This document shows, piece after piece, positions 11,733 through 22,760 of a stretch of DNA of 64,000 nucleotides. The DNA is from Paraphysomonas bandaiensis (lineage: Eukaryota > Chrysophyceae): positions 1-64,000 of the forward strand of contig CBFFRP010000144.1 of NCBI GenBank assembly GCA_965644295.1. Direction: 5' to 3'. Below the pieces are notes generated by a model that saw nothing but the letters and a program-made list of their open reading frames with translations, had not been told where the DNA came from and did no database searches. How positions within the stretch are numbered: the first letter of the stretch is position 1; the number at the start of each line of letters is the position of its first letter. Both the position numbers and the translations under genes were made by a program.

Positions 11733-13191
11733 CGCCGCATCGATTGGCTCTCGATCTGATTCCGATACAGAAACCTCCTCTCTCTCCACCTCCACTCTCC
11801 CGTGCAGCTGTTTCAACTTGTCAGACATCGGACCTTCGAGCTTGGCTATGAGGTAGGCTTCGTGCCAACCTTTAGCTCAGGATCAATAGGAGTAGTTGCC
11901 TTAGGAAGGACAATTAGTGCGGCTTTTAGAACATCATTATTGGCCGTGCGCCAGTCATATTGCTGGTCGCACACACGTACCAAAAGCGCCTCCAACGCCT
12001 CAACATGTCGGTGATATTCTTCCATCTGGCGGCGCTCCTTTTCGTCCTTACGGCGCTCTTTAGCCTGTTACCCAGAAGGATGTATGCTCACCGTGTCTTG
12101 CAGAGAATCGCCTTTCCCTCCGCTCCTGAAAGAGTTTGAAGGTAGGGAAGGCCCAAGGGTCGAAGCCAATTTCGTCCCAGTTCTCGATATCCTCCAGGTC
12201 TGGCCCATATGACGGGAAGACCCCTTTCTCTATACACTCCCTGAGGTGCTGCGTGAACTTACGGGCCATAGTACTCGCCCGGGTCGAGCAGGCCGCTGCT
12301 GCCCGCTTGTAGGAAAGATCGGATTTCTTCGTCAAAGCGGGCAAACAATTTTCACCAAAGTCAAAAGTGCAGGGTTTGAGAAAGTTGTCTCGAATAATGG
12401 TTTTACTGCATTTTGCATGATCAAGGCATACCGACTCCGGGTATCCTTGCCTCCATTGGCAGTGCGTATAGCACTGGCATGGGCGCGGCAATACTCCCTG
12501 GCTAGGGCTTGCATATGGGCATTGCTATACCTGCACAAATAATTACAAACCGTACACTGTACGCCATCATCCACATCATACTCTTTCATGTACATACCCA
12601 TATCCAGCTTTATCTTGAAGGTCCATCTTCGTAGTCATGGAGTGAAGCAATCCTTTAGGACCAGACAGGAGTAATCCAGCTCCATGATGGCCTTCTGCAG
12701 CACAGAATGGTTCGTTGGATCGTTCCGAAACATATTAAACTCCTTCGTAGTGAGTCCATACAACTCTCGAATGGTGTTCATATCCCGCTCCTGGGTGCGA
12801 ATAGAGACACCGTACTCCGTGAGAACATATTTAGAGCTCTTGCCATCAATTACCCTGGCAATGAGCCCGGCCCTACGCGCTTCAACTGTGTAAACTTTGT
12901 AGCTCTGTTTGACGTCTACCTCAGGGATATTATCGATTGCGCTGATAATCGCCTTTCTGTCGCCATACTGGGGAAGCTGCTCGTCTCTTCGGGAAGATCC
13001 GGCAAAGCCTCCAACACCAAATTAACCTTTCGCTTGTGAGGTACATTTCCTGGAAGCACACCATACTGCTTGGCACGCTTAACCTCAATCACAACATCCT
13101 TTTTCCCCAATGGGGGCAGTGTGACTTCGTCCATACGACTGTCTGTATGAGTATGAGTGATTCGGGGTCGCTGTGGACGTCCTCGCATCAT
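11733..13191 (-). pseudogene. Decayed gene inside element C, AT-hook-like N-terminus
   Basis: Coding-like segments in shifting frames read as one protein on the minus strand. They start with an RGRPQRPR AT-hook-like motif (13191). A segment with PEVDVKQSYKVYTVEARRAG (~12.9 kb) follows after a one-base shift near 12972. Next come a cysteine-bearing piece (VQCTVCNYLCRYSNAH, ~12.55 kb), a stretch with WDEIGFDPWAFP (~12.16 kb), a charged helix (KERRKDEKERRQMEEYHRH, ~12.03 kb), and a tail ending ESDREPIDAA. At least three frame changes are needed, so it is either multi-exon with very short introns or dead. I do not recognise the family; a transposon-encoded DNA-binding protein is an inference from the flanking inverted repeats. 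Confidence 0.45.
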
Positions 13192-13500
13192 ACTCGATCA
13201 ATTCTACATGAAAATCAGATCAGACGACGTCATCATGAGCAGTGATTACTGTTTACTGTACCTGATACAATTATATATAATGTAATTCTTGTATAAGTAT
13301 GTGGGGTTGGTTTATAGTAAGATTTAAGGTGGAACAATGGTGGATTGACACACGAAAACCCGCCATTTTCAAAAACCTAAAAAAGAAAACCCGCCAAGAT
13401 AGATACCCGCCTTCCTAGTCATACATGATTCTTATATGCATAATAATCTTTATATTCCTAGTCAAGGGCTTTTCTTGTTGTCTCGCGTAGTTCCATCACA

Positions 13501-13938
13501 GTATGTATGTATGTATGTATGTATGTATGTATGTATGTATGTATGTATGTATGTATGTATGTATGTATGTATGTATGTATGTATGTATGTATGTATGTAT
13601 GTATGTATGTATGTATGTATGTATGTATGTATGTATGTATGTATGTATGTATGTATGTATGTATGTATGTATGTATGTATGTATGTATGTATGTATGTAT
13701 GTATGTATGTATGTATGTATGTATGTATGTATGTATGTATGTATGTATGTATGTATGTATGTATGTATGTATGTATGTATGTATGTATGTATGTATGTAT
13801 GTATGTATGTATGTATGTATGTATGTATGTATGTATGTATGTATGTATGTATGTATGTATGTATGTATGTATGTATGTATGTATGTATGTATGTATGTAT
13901 GTATGTATGTATGTATGTATGTATGTATGTATGTATGT
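13501..13938. repeat. (GTAT)n microsatellite, about 109 copies
   Basis: An essentially perfect GTAT tetranucleotide run of ~438 bp. Long ORFs of alternating MYVC or IHTY in all frames are artefacts of the repeat. It ends only about 80 bp upstream of the start codon of the TMEM87-family gene, so it lies in that gene's probable 5' region. Confidence 0.97.
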
Positions 13939-14020
13939 TGGAGGTGGTGTAGGTCTCTGGAGGTATCAGTGTTGCAGGGCTCTTCTCTTCAATAAAGCTG
14001 TGCACCCCTTAAGGAAGAGC

Positions 14021-17000
14021 ATGTCGTCGTCCCTCAGTAGTGTGTTATTATTTTTAATCGTCTGCACATCAGCAGAGATCATATCATATAAGTATACGCC
14101 CCGCCCTGTACCTGCCCCCTCTAACTCCCTCCCCCCCACCTCTCTCTGTATGCAGCAACCTCATCGAGTCAGGAAAGCCTTATTTTGTGGAGATCCCAAA
14201 GTTCGCTCCAGCAGATGTGCCACACTGGTCCCCGGGCAAAGGACACAACACCATAGGTACATGCTGTGTATGATATGATACTATACTATAGGTACATGCT
14301 GTGTATGATATGATACTATACTATAGGTACATGCTGTGTATGATATGATACTATACTATAGGTACATGCTGTGTATGATATGATACTATACTATAGGTAC
14401 ATGCTGTGTATGATATGATACTATACTATAGGTACATGCTGTGTATGATATGATACTATACTATAGGTACATGCTGTGTATGATATGATACTATACTATA
14501 TGTACATGCTGTGTATGATATGATACTATACTATAGGTACATGCTGTGTATGATATGATACTATACTATAGGTACATGCTGTGTATGATATGATACTATA
14601 CTATATGTACATGCTGTGTATGATATGATACTATACTATAGGTACATGCTGTGTATGATATGATACTATACTATAGGTACATGCTGTGTATGATATGATA
14701 CTATACTATAGGTACATGCTGTGTATGATATGATACTATACTATAGGTACATGCTGTGTATGATATGATACTATACTATAGGTACATGCTGTGTATGATA
14801 TGATACTATACTATAGGTACATGCTGTGTATGATATGATACTATACTATAGGTACATGCTGTGTATGATATGATACTATACTATAGGTACATGCTGTGTA
14901 TGATATGATACTATACTATAGGTACATGCTGTGTATGATATGATACTATACTATAGGTACATGCTGTGTATGATATGATACTATAATATAGGTACATGCT
15001 GTGTATGTGCTGCATATGATATGATACTATAGGTACATGCTGTGTATGTGCTGCATATGATATGATACTATACTATAGGTACATGCTGTGTATGATATGA
15101 TATTATACTATATGTACATGCTGTGTATGATATGATACTATACTATATGTACATGCTGTGTATGATATGATACTATACTATAGGTACATGCTGTGTATGA
15201 TATGATACTATACTATAGGTACATGCTGTGTATGATATGATACTATACTATAGGTACATGCTGTGTATGTGCTGCATATGATATGATACTATACTATAGG
15301 TACATGCTGTGTATGATATGATACTATACTATAGGTACATGCTGTGTATGATATGATACTATACTATATGTACATGCTGTGTATGATATGATACTATACT
15401 ATAGGTACATGCTGTGTATGATATGATACTATAATATAGGTACATGCTGTGTATGATATGATACTATAATATAGGTACATGCTGTGTATGATATGATACT
15501 ATACTATAGGTTGTTGTGTATGATATGATACTATACTATAGGTACATGCTGTGTATGATATGGTACTATACTATATGCACATGCTGTGTATGATATGATA
15601 CTATACTATACGCGCATGCTGTGTATGTGCTGCATATGATATGATACTATACTATAGGTACATGCTGTGTATGTGCTGCGTATGATATGATACTATACTA
15701 TAGGTACATGCTGTGTATGATATGATACTATACTATAGGTACATGCTGTGTATGATATGATACTATACTATAGGTACATGCTGTGTATGATATGATACTA
15801 TACTATAGGTACATGCTGTGTATGATATGATACTATACTATATGTACATGCTGTGTATGATATGATACTATACTATAGGTTGTTGTGTATGATATGATAC
15901 TATACTATAGGTACATGCTGTGTATGATATGGTACTATACTATAGGCACATGCTGTGTATGATATGATACTATACTATACGCGCATGCTGTGTATGTGCT
16001 GCATATGATATGATACTATACTATAGGTACATGCTGTGTATGTGCTGCGTATGATATGATACTATACTATAGGTACATGCTGTGTATGATATGATACTAT
16101 ACTATAGGTACATGCTGTGTATGATATGATACTATACTATAGGTACATGCTGTGTATGATATGATACTATACTATAGGTACATGCTGTGTATGATATGAT
16201 ACTATACTATATGTACATGCTGTGTATGATATGATACTATACTATAGGTTGTTGTGTATGATATGATACTATACTATAGGTACATGCTGTGTATGATATG
16301 GTACTATACTATAGGCACATGCTGTGTATGATATGATACTATACTATACGCGCATGCTGTGTATGTGCTGCATATGATATGATACTATACTATAGGTACA
16401 TGCTGTGTATGTGCTGCATATGATATGATACTATACTATAGGTACATGCTGTGTATGATATGATACTATACTATATGTACATGCTGTGTATGATATGATA
16501 CTATACTATAGGTACATGCTGTGTATGATATGATACTATAATATAGGTACATGCTGTGTATGATATGATACTATAATATAGGTACATGCTGTGTATGATA
16601 TGCTACTATACTATAGTTTGTTGTGTATGATATGATACTATACTATAGGTACATGCTGTGTATGATATGGTACTATACTATAGGCACATGCTGTGTATGA
16701 TATGATACTATACTATAGGCGCATGCTGTGTATGTGCTGCATATGATATGATACTATACTATAGGTACATGCTGTGTATGTGCTGCATATGATATGATAC
16801 TATACGATAGGTACATGCTGTGTATGTGCTGCATATGATATGATACTATACTATAGGTACATGCTGTGTATGATATGATACTATACTATAGGTACATGCT
16901 GTGTATGATATGATACTATACTATAGGTACATGCTGTGTATGATATGATACTATACTATAGGTACATGCTGTGTATGATATGATACTATACTATAGGTAC

Positions 17001-20000
17001 ATGCTGTGTATGTGCTGCATATGATATGATACTATACTATAGGTACATGCTGTGTATGATATGATACTATACTATAGGTACATGCTGTGTATGATATGAT
17101 ACTATACTATATGTACATGCTGTGTATGATATGATACTATACTATAGGTACATGCTGTGTATGATATGATACTATAATATAGGTACATGCTGTGTATGAT
17201 ATGATACTATAATATAGGTACATGCTGTGTATGATATGATACTATACTATAGGTTGTTGTGTATGATATGATACTATACTATAGGTACATGCTGTGTATG
17301 ATATGGTACTATACTATAGGCACATGCTGTGTATGATATGATACTATACTATAGGTACATGCTGTGTATGTGCTGCGTATGATATGATACTATACTATAG
17401 GTACATGCTGTGTATGATATGATACTATACTATAGGTACATGCTGTGTATGATATGATACTATACTATAGGTACATGCTGTGTATGATATGATACTATAC
17501 TATAGGTACATGCTGTGTATGATATGATACTATACTATATGTACATGCTGTGTATGATATGATACTATACTATAGGTTGTTGTGTATGATATGATACTAT
17601 ACTATAGGTACATGCTGTGTATGATATGATACTATAATATAGGTACATGCTGTGTATGATATGATACTATACTATAGGTTGTTGTGTATGATATGATACT
17701 ATACTATAGGTACATGCTGTGTATGATATGATACTATACTATATGTACATGCTGTGTATGATATGATACTATACTATAGGTACATGCTGTGTATGATATG
17801 ATACTATAATATAGGTACATGCTGTGTATGATATGATACTATAATATAGGTACATGCTGTGTATGATATGATACTATACTATAGGTTGTTGTGTATGATA
17901 TGATACTATACTATAGGTACATGCTGTGTATGATATGGTACTATACTATAGGCACATGCTGTGTATGATATGATACTATACTATAGGTACATGCTGTGTA
18001 TGTGCTGCGTATGATATGATACTATACTATAGGTACATGCTGTGTATGATATGATACTATACTATAGGTACATGCTGTGTATGATATGATACTATACTAT
18101 AGGTACATGCTGTGTATGATATGATACTATACTATAGGTACATGCTGTGTATGATATGATACTATACTATATGTACATGCTGTGTATGATATGATACTAT
18201 ACTATAGGTTGTTGTGTATGATATGATACTATACTATAGGTACATGCTGTGTATGATATGGTACTATACTATAGGCACATGCTGTGTATGATATGATACT
18301 ATACTATACGCGCATGCTGTGTATGTGCTGCATATGATATGATACTATACTATAGGTACATGCTGTGTATGTGCTGCATATGATATGATACTATACTATA
18401 GGTACATGCTGTGTATGATATGATACTATACTATATGTACATGCTGTGTATGATATGATACTATACTATAGGTACATGCTGTGTATGATATGATACTATA
18501 ATATAGGTACATGCTGTGTATGATATGATACTATAATATAGGTACATGCTGTGTATGATATGCTACTATACTATAGTTTGTTGTGTATGATATGATACTA
18601 TACTATAGGTACATGCTGTGTATGATATGGTACTATACTATAGGCACATGCTGTGTATGATATGATACTATACTATAGGCGCATGCTGTGTATGTGCTGC
18701 ATATGATATGATACTATACTATAGGTACATGCTGTGTATGTGCTGCATATGATATGATACTATACTATAGGTACATGCTGTGTATGATATGATACTATAC
18801 TATATGTACATGCTGTGTATGATATGATACTATACTATATGTACATGCTGTGTATGATATGATACTCTACTATAGGTACATGCTGTGTATGATATGATAC
18901 TATACTATACGCGCATGCTGTGTATGTGCTGCATATGATACTATACTATACTATAGGTACATGCTGTGTATGTGCTGCATATGATATGATACTATACTAT
19001 AGGTACATGCTGTGTATGATATGATACTATACTATATGTACATGCTGTGTATGATATGATACTATACTATACTATATGTACATGCTGTGTATGATATGAT
19101 ACTATACTATAGGTACATGCTGTGTATGATATGATACTATACTATACGCGCATGCTGTGTATGTGCTGCATATGATACTATACTATACTATAGGTACATG
19201 CTGTGTATGTGCTGCATATGGTATGATACTGTAGTATAGGTATATGCTGTGTATGTGCTGCGTATGATATGGTACTATACTATAGGCACATGCTGTGTAT
19301 GTGCTGCATATGGTATGATACTATACTATAGTATAGGTACATGCTGTGTGTATGTACCGCATATGAAGTAGTAGCTTCTATAGTTGTGGTATCTGTGACT
19401 AGAGGTTGCATCGTTTGACTTAATCGGCTTGCATATGCTAATATGTCTCCAGATGCATCGCGATTGTCTATTCGCAATGTTTGTCAGGATAGAGATAATT
19501 GTTTTGGTGCCCTGGAGTTCATGATATTTCTTGCGCCCATTGAAACTGGGAAGCCCTGGGTTGAGGCTTGGGATGATTCGGAAATGTGCTGCACTAGTGA
19601 AATGGCAGACGAGGGCCTGTAGGTTGCTTCATCAAGTTGTGTTATATCTAAACTTTCAATTCGATAGGTGCGGAGCGATGGAAGTAAACACCCTCATTAC
19701 TCCTCCTTCAATAAAGGACTCATTCAAACAAACTATTTCGCTTGAGGGAAAAGCGCAAACTTCATTAGACAACGTAAGTGTATGTATTGTTTGGTGCAAG
19801 TATGACACTTCAAAAGGATGCCGAGCTCGATGTATCGGTGAAGCGAAAGGGTATATACGTTGTCATGTTTGCCGTCTGTGATCCGAAATCTGCTCCGGTA
19901 CAGATCGAGGGATACATAGAGAGTATGAACCCATGTAAGCAATGTATTCAACACCGGCATTCTCCTCTGAACACTCTTGTATTATGTGGTAGATGGATAC

Positions 20001-21068
20001 ACACCTGCAGATAGCTTTGCTGATATCCCCTTCTATGGTACACTCTCTGGCTTATATCTGGTCTTTGGTATCGGGTGGCTCATATGTTGTACCCTTCATA
20101 GGTGAGTTGTAGAATATTCAACTGCTTAATGACTGACGAGATGCTCTGGCAGTGAGGAACTTATCTCCCTGCAGTACTGGATCACTGGTGCCCTCGCCCT
20201 GGGAATGATAGAGACGACGCTTCTTTTCACGCACTTCCTTGTTTGGAATGAACATGGAGTAGTCGAGGCAGGCTTGCTGGGGACAGGACTTATAGTTGGG
20301 GTGACCAAGAGGGCAGTGTCTAGAGTGGTGGTGTTGGTGAGTGTCTCACAATAATCGATTTGGTGTTTTCCTATTCCGTAAATCTCACTGTCTATATAGC
20401 TCGTGTCGATGGGATGGGGCGTAGTGCGGCAGTCTATAGGGGAAGATATGAAAAGAGTTCTCTACCTGGGTGCTGCGTATGCCGTACTCTCCAGTATTTA
20501 TACCATGGCCGCATCTATGCCAAAGAGCGCAAAGTATGTGGGAGATCCCGAGTTTGAGAACATGTTCTCCCTCGTCGTGATGCTTCTAGCGACTGTAGAC
20601 ACCACTTTCTATATGTGGACAATATCGTCGCTCAATAACTTGATTATCACACTACGGGCTAGGAAACAGACAGCAAAACTCGACCTTTACTGTAAATTTC
20701 GGTATGTTTTGTTTGCGTCTGTGACTCTAGCTGTCTTCTGGGCAACGTACGGTGCATGGCTCGTTGCTGGAGATGTCGCCGAGCGTAATTGGGACCAGCG
20801 ATGGAGCATTGATGCCTGCTCAGAAGTTATTTATTGGACGATATTTGTTGCCATAGCTATTTTGTGGGCACCGTACCGCAATAATCAGCGGTATGTTAGC
20901 TATGTCGAGCTCTCACAAGTGACATCCGAAGATGGGGAAGATGGAAGCGGGAAGAATTACAGCAGTGAAGATGAACTTGACGATGAATATGGGGGGCCAA
21001 TAGAGGAGGACCCTTTCCAAGGAACGGGGGCACTGGACCCAGCAATGGCAGTCATGAAAAAAAATTAA
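14021..21068 (+). CDS. TMEM87: TMEM87/GOST-family seven-transmembrane protein
   Basis: Eight exons agree in phase: 14021-14091, 14156-14256, 19453-19618, 19668-19773, 19817-19934, 19993-20101, 20153-20336, 20400-21068, giving 507 residues. Exon 1 encodes a signal peptide (SSVLLFLIVCTSA). A luminal domain with paired cysteines follows (CQDRDNC, MCC). The seven-TM region starts after the family hallmark NPYGYTPADSF and contains ITGALALGMIET, the VSMGWGVVRQSIG block, and WAPYRNNQRY before an acidic cytosolic tail. Known members act in Golgi/secretory trafficking and mechanosensitive conductance. All introns are 43-64 nt except intron 2 (14257-19452, 5196 nt), which is a tandem array. A possible AATAAA signal lies at 21130. 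The start is set by the signal peptide. Family assignment is by recalled motif similarity. Confidence 0.9.
14257..19345. repeat. 35-bp tandem array filling intron 2 of the TMEM87 gene
   Basis: About 145 units of roughly 35 bp. Each begins gtacatgctgtgtatg and ends actatactatag, with variants (tgcaca/cgcgca starts, a gtgctgcatatg insertion, and a shortened ggttgttgtg start). Unit 1 starts exactly at the 5' splice site (CATAG|gtacatg), and every unit junction repeats TATAG|gtacatg. Each unit therefore has gt at its start and ag at its end. A higher-order period of 369 bp is visible between shortened units at 15509, 15878, 16247 and 16616. 35 is not a multiple of 3, and the array has no coding role. 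Confidence 0.95.
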
Positions 21069-21435
21069 TATTGTGGTAACATCAGGAAGGGCACATTTCA
21101 TGGTGAATGTAGGTGTCGATAGCATGTAACAATAAAAATAACTTGAGCTTCAGTGATTAATATAATAATTGTATATTTAGTTTCATATACTTCAAATGTT
21201 CCAATATATCTTAATATATAGATGAAAAAAGAATAGTATTCACTTTACACAGGAACACTAATAATCCCTTGCACTTCGAAATTAATTTTCCATTCAACTG
21301 TTTCTACGCTTTCTCACGTGTTCGGTTTTTGTTGCCTCTGCCGAATTTGGTATGACTAGGTGAGTCCACTATATTAACTAGCAGGTTTTCGTAACAATTA
21401 GTGGTTTTAATATTTAAAATGATAATTACTATATT

Positions 21436-21729
21436 TGTTCTGATTATTGTTATGCGTTGTTACTATACACTGTACTAACTGTGTATGTATGATGGTGTAG
21501 GAGAAGTGCAACGGGAAGAAGAATGTCGTCAACATTCGTGGCGACATATCCAACGACGACCCGGAGGCGGAGGAAGAGATACCACTAAAGCGCACGAGCA
21601 GGGTAAGTAATACTGCTCATATAAAGATGATGACGGGGCCGTAGTTTGTATATATGCGATATTGTTCTGATTATTGTTATGCGTTGTTACTATACACTGT
21701 ACTAACTGTGTATGTATGATGTGGTGTAG
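21436..21729 (+). repeat. Direct duplication of an intron-like segment around an exon-like block
   Basis: Sequence 21436-21500 (tgttctgattattgttatgc ... gatggtgtag) recurs at 21663-21729 with two extra bases. Between the copies lies an exon-like block (21501-21602) that reads NGKKNVVNIRGDISNDDPEA followed by EEEIPLKRTSR and a GTAAGT donor. This looks like a partial tandem duplication of an intron/exon unit. Confidence 0.6.
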
Positions 21730-22073
21730 GCAGGGCTGCGTAACAATTAATTGAATTGCAATGAACAGTACCTATGACCAGTAGCTCTGTAGCTCTACAG
21801 CTGAGGATGCTATATAATAAAGAGTCAACATATTAATAGGAATTATTTGCAACATTTATCAATAATTGTAATAAGAGTCGAGGTAATACCAATACCTGGT
21901 AAAGCGATTTCACCAGGTTTCATATCTAAGTATTGAAGTATTATTTTACTGTAATTTGTATCTGAGAGGTTAAAGATAAAGAAAAAGTCGCAAGTATAGT
22001 TGTTGTTAGCAGTATTTATTGCGTTACAAGTTGGCCCTGCTACTTGTGTTTTGTAATATCATATTCTCATATA

Positions 22074-22307
22074 TTAAGCAGGTGGAGGATCATTCGCAGG
22101 TAGTGGATCATCATTTCTTCTCATAAAAAGATCACGAAGTTCAGCAACAGTGGGAGGTAACAGATCTGCTTTCTGCTGGGATTCGACGGCCCCGTCATCA
22201 TCTTACTTACTTACCCTGCTCGTGCGCTTTCGTGGTATCTCTTCCTCCGCCTCCGGGTCGTCGTTGGATATGTCGCCACGAATGTTGACGACATTCTTCT
22301 TCCCGTT
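22074..22307 (-). pseudogene. Gene fragment, inverted copy of 21511-21641, with C-terminal coding tail
   Basis: On the minus strand this repeats the block at 21511-21641 (GKKNVVNIRGDISNDDPEA, EEEIPRKRTSR). It then continues through an in-frame TAA into a coding-like tail (VESQQKADLLPPTVAELRDL ... NDDPPPA stop at 22074). The two arms form an inverted repeat about 550 bp apart. I do not recognise the protein; the acidic/KR pattern suggests a nuclear or linker segment. With the stop codon and no upstream exon it is probably a relic, unless the gtaagtaagtaag stretch is part of an unusual intron. Confidence 0.45.
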
Positions 22308-22760
22308 GTTTGTACATAGTGTTGCATATATTCACACACTCTCTACTGTATTTTTTTTCAGAGCTTGTGGTTTAGTTCATAGCTGAGTACAGCAAGATAA
22401 TTTTTAACAGTAGATTCGTGTAACGATATTATTATTCACCGAATTATCCCCCTATGCTCTATGCTGTGTCTCCCTACATGCGACTTGAAATACCGTTCAA
22501 CTAAAGATTCTTACCCTGCTGCACACTCAACATAAAAAGTACACACATCGTGCTCATGTTATATTATATACCAGTCTACAGTCTACAGTACCAGTTTAAT
22601 GACTTCCGATCTCTATTACAATAGTACACCCTTACAACAAACACTGTATATAAATAGGTGAATATTATCAGGACCTATGTGGCCCGTCATTCATAACACC
22701 AGCAAACTAACGATACACAAAGCTAGCGCGCAGCATTCCACAATTGCTATACATAAACAA

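Larger units (their letters stand above)
10076..13420. mobile_element. Unclassified terminal-inverted-repeat element C (~3.3 kb)
   Basis: The left end at 10076 (GACTAGGAAGGCGGGTA...TATCTTGGCGG) matches the right end at 13381-13420 in inverted orientation over about 40 bp with few mismatches. A second inverted match lies inside (GGTTTTTCAAAATGGCGGG at 10301 versus its complement at 13357-13375). The interior holds one decayed minus-strand gene (11.73-13.19 kb) and about 1.5 kb without recognisable coding sequence. I could not find a clean target-site duplication: the left flank ends catgcca and the right flank starts atacatg. This looks like a DNA transposon, but no DDE motif was identified. 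Confidence 0.55.

Noticed and set aside
13436-14278. Open frames of 149-280 codons across the GTAT tract
   Set aside because: They are made of MYVC or IHTY repeats generated by a tetranucleotide run in every frame. The true start of the next gene is the ATG at 14021, whose signal peptide and splice phases agree.
14257-19345. Tandem array considered as a CRISPR array, centromere or telomere
   Set aside because: No spacers, the units are contiguous, and it sits inside a eukaryotic gene between phase-compatible exons. Telomere-type short G-rich repeats are absent.
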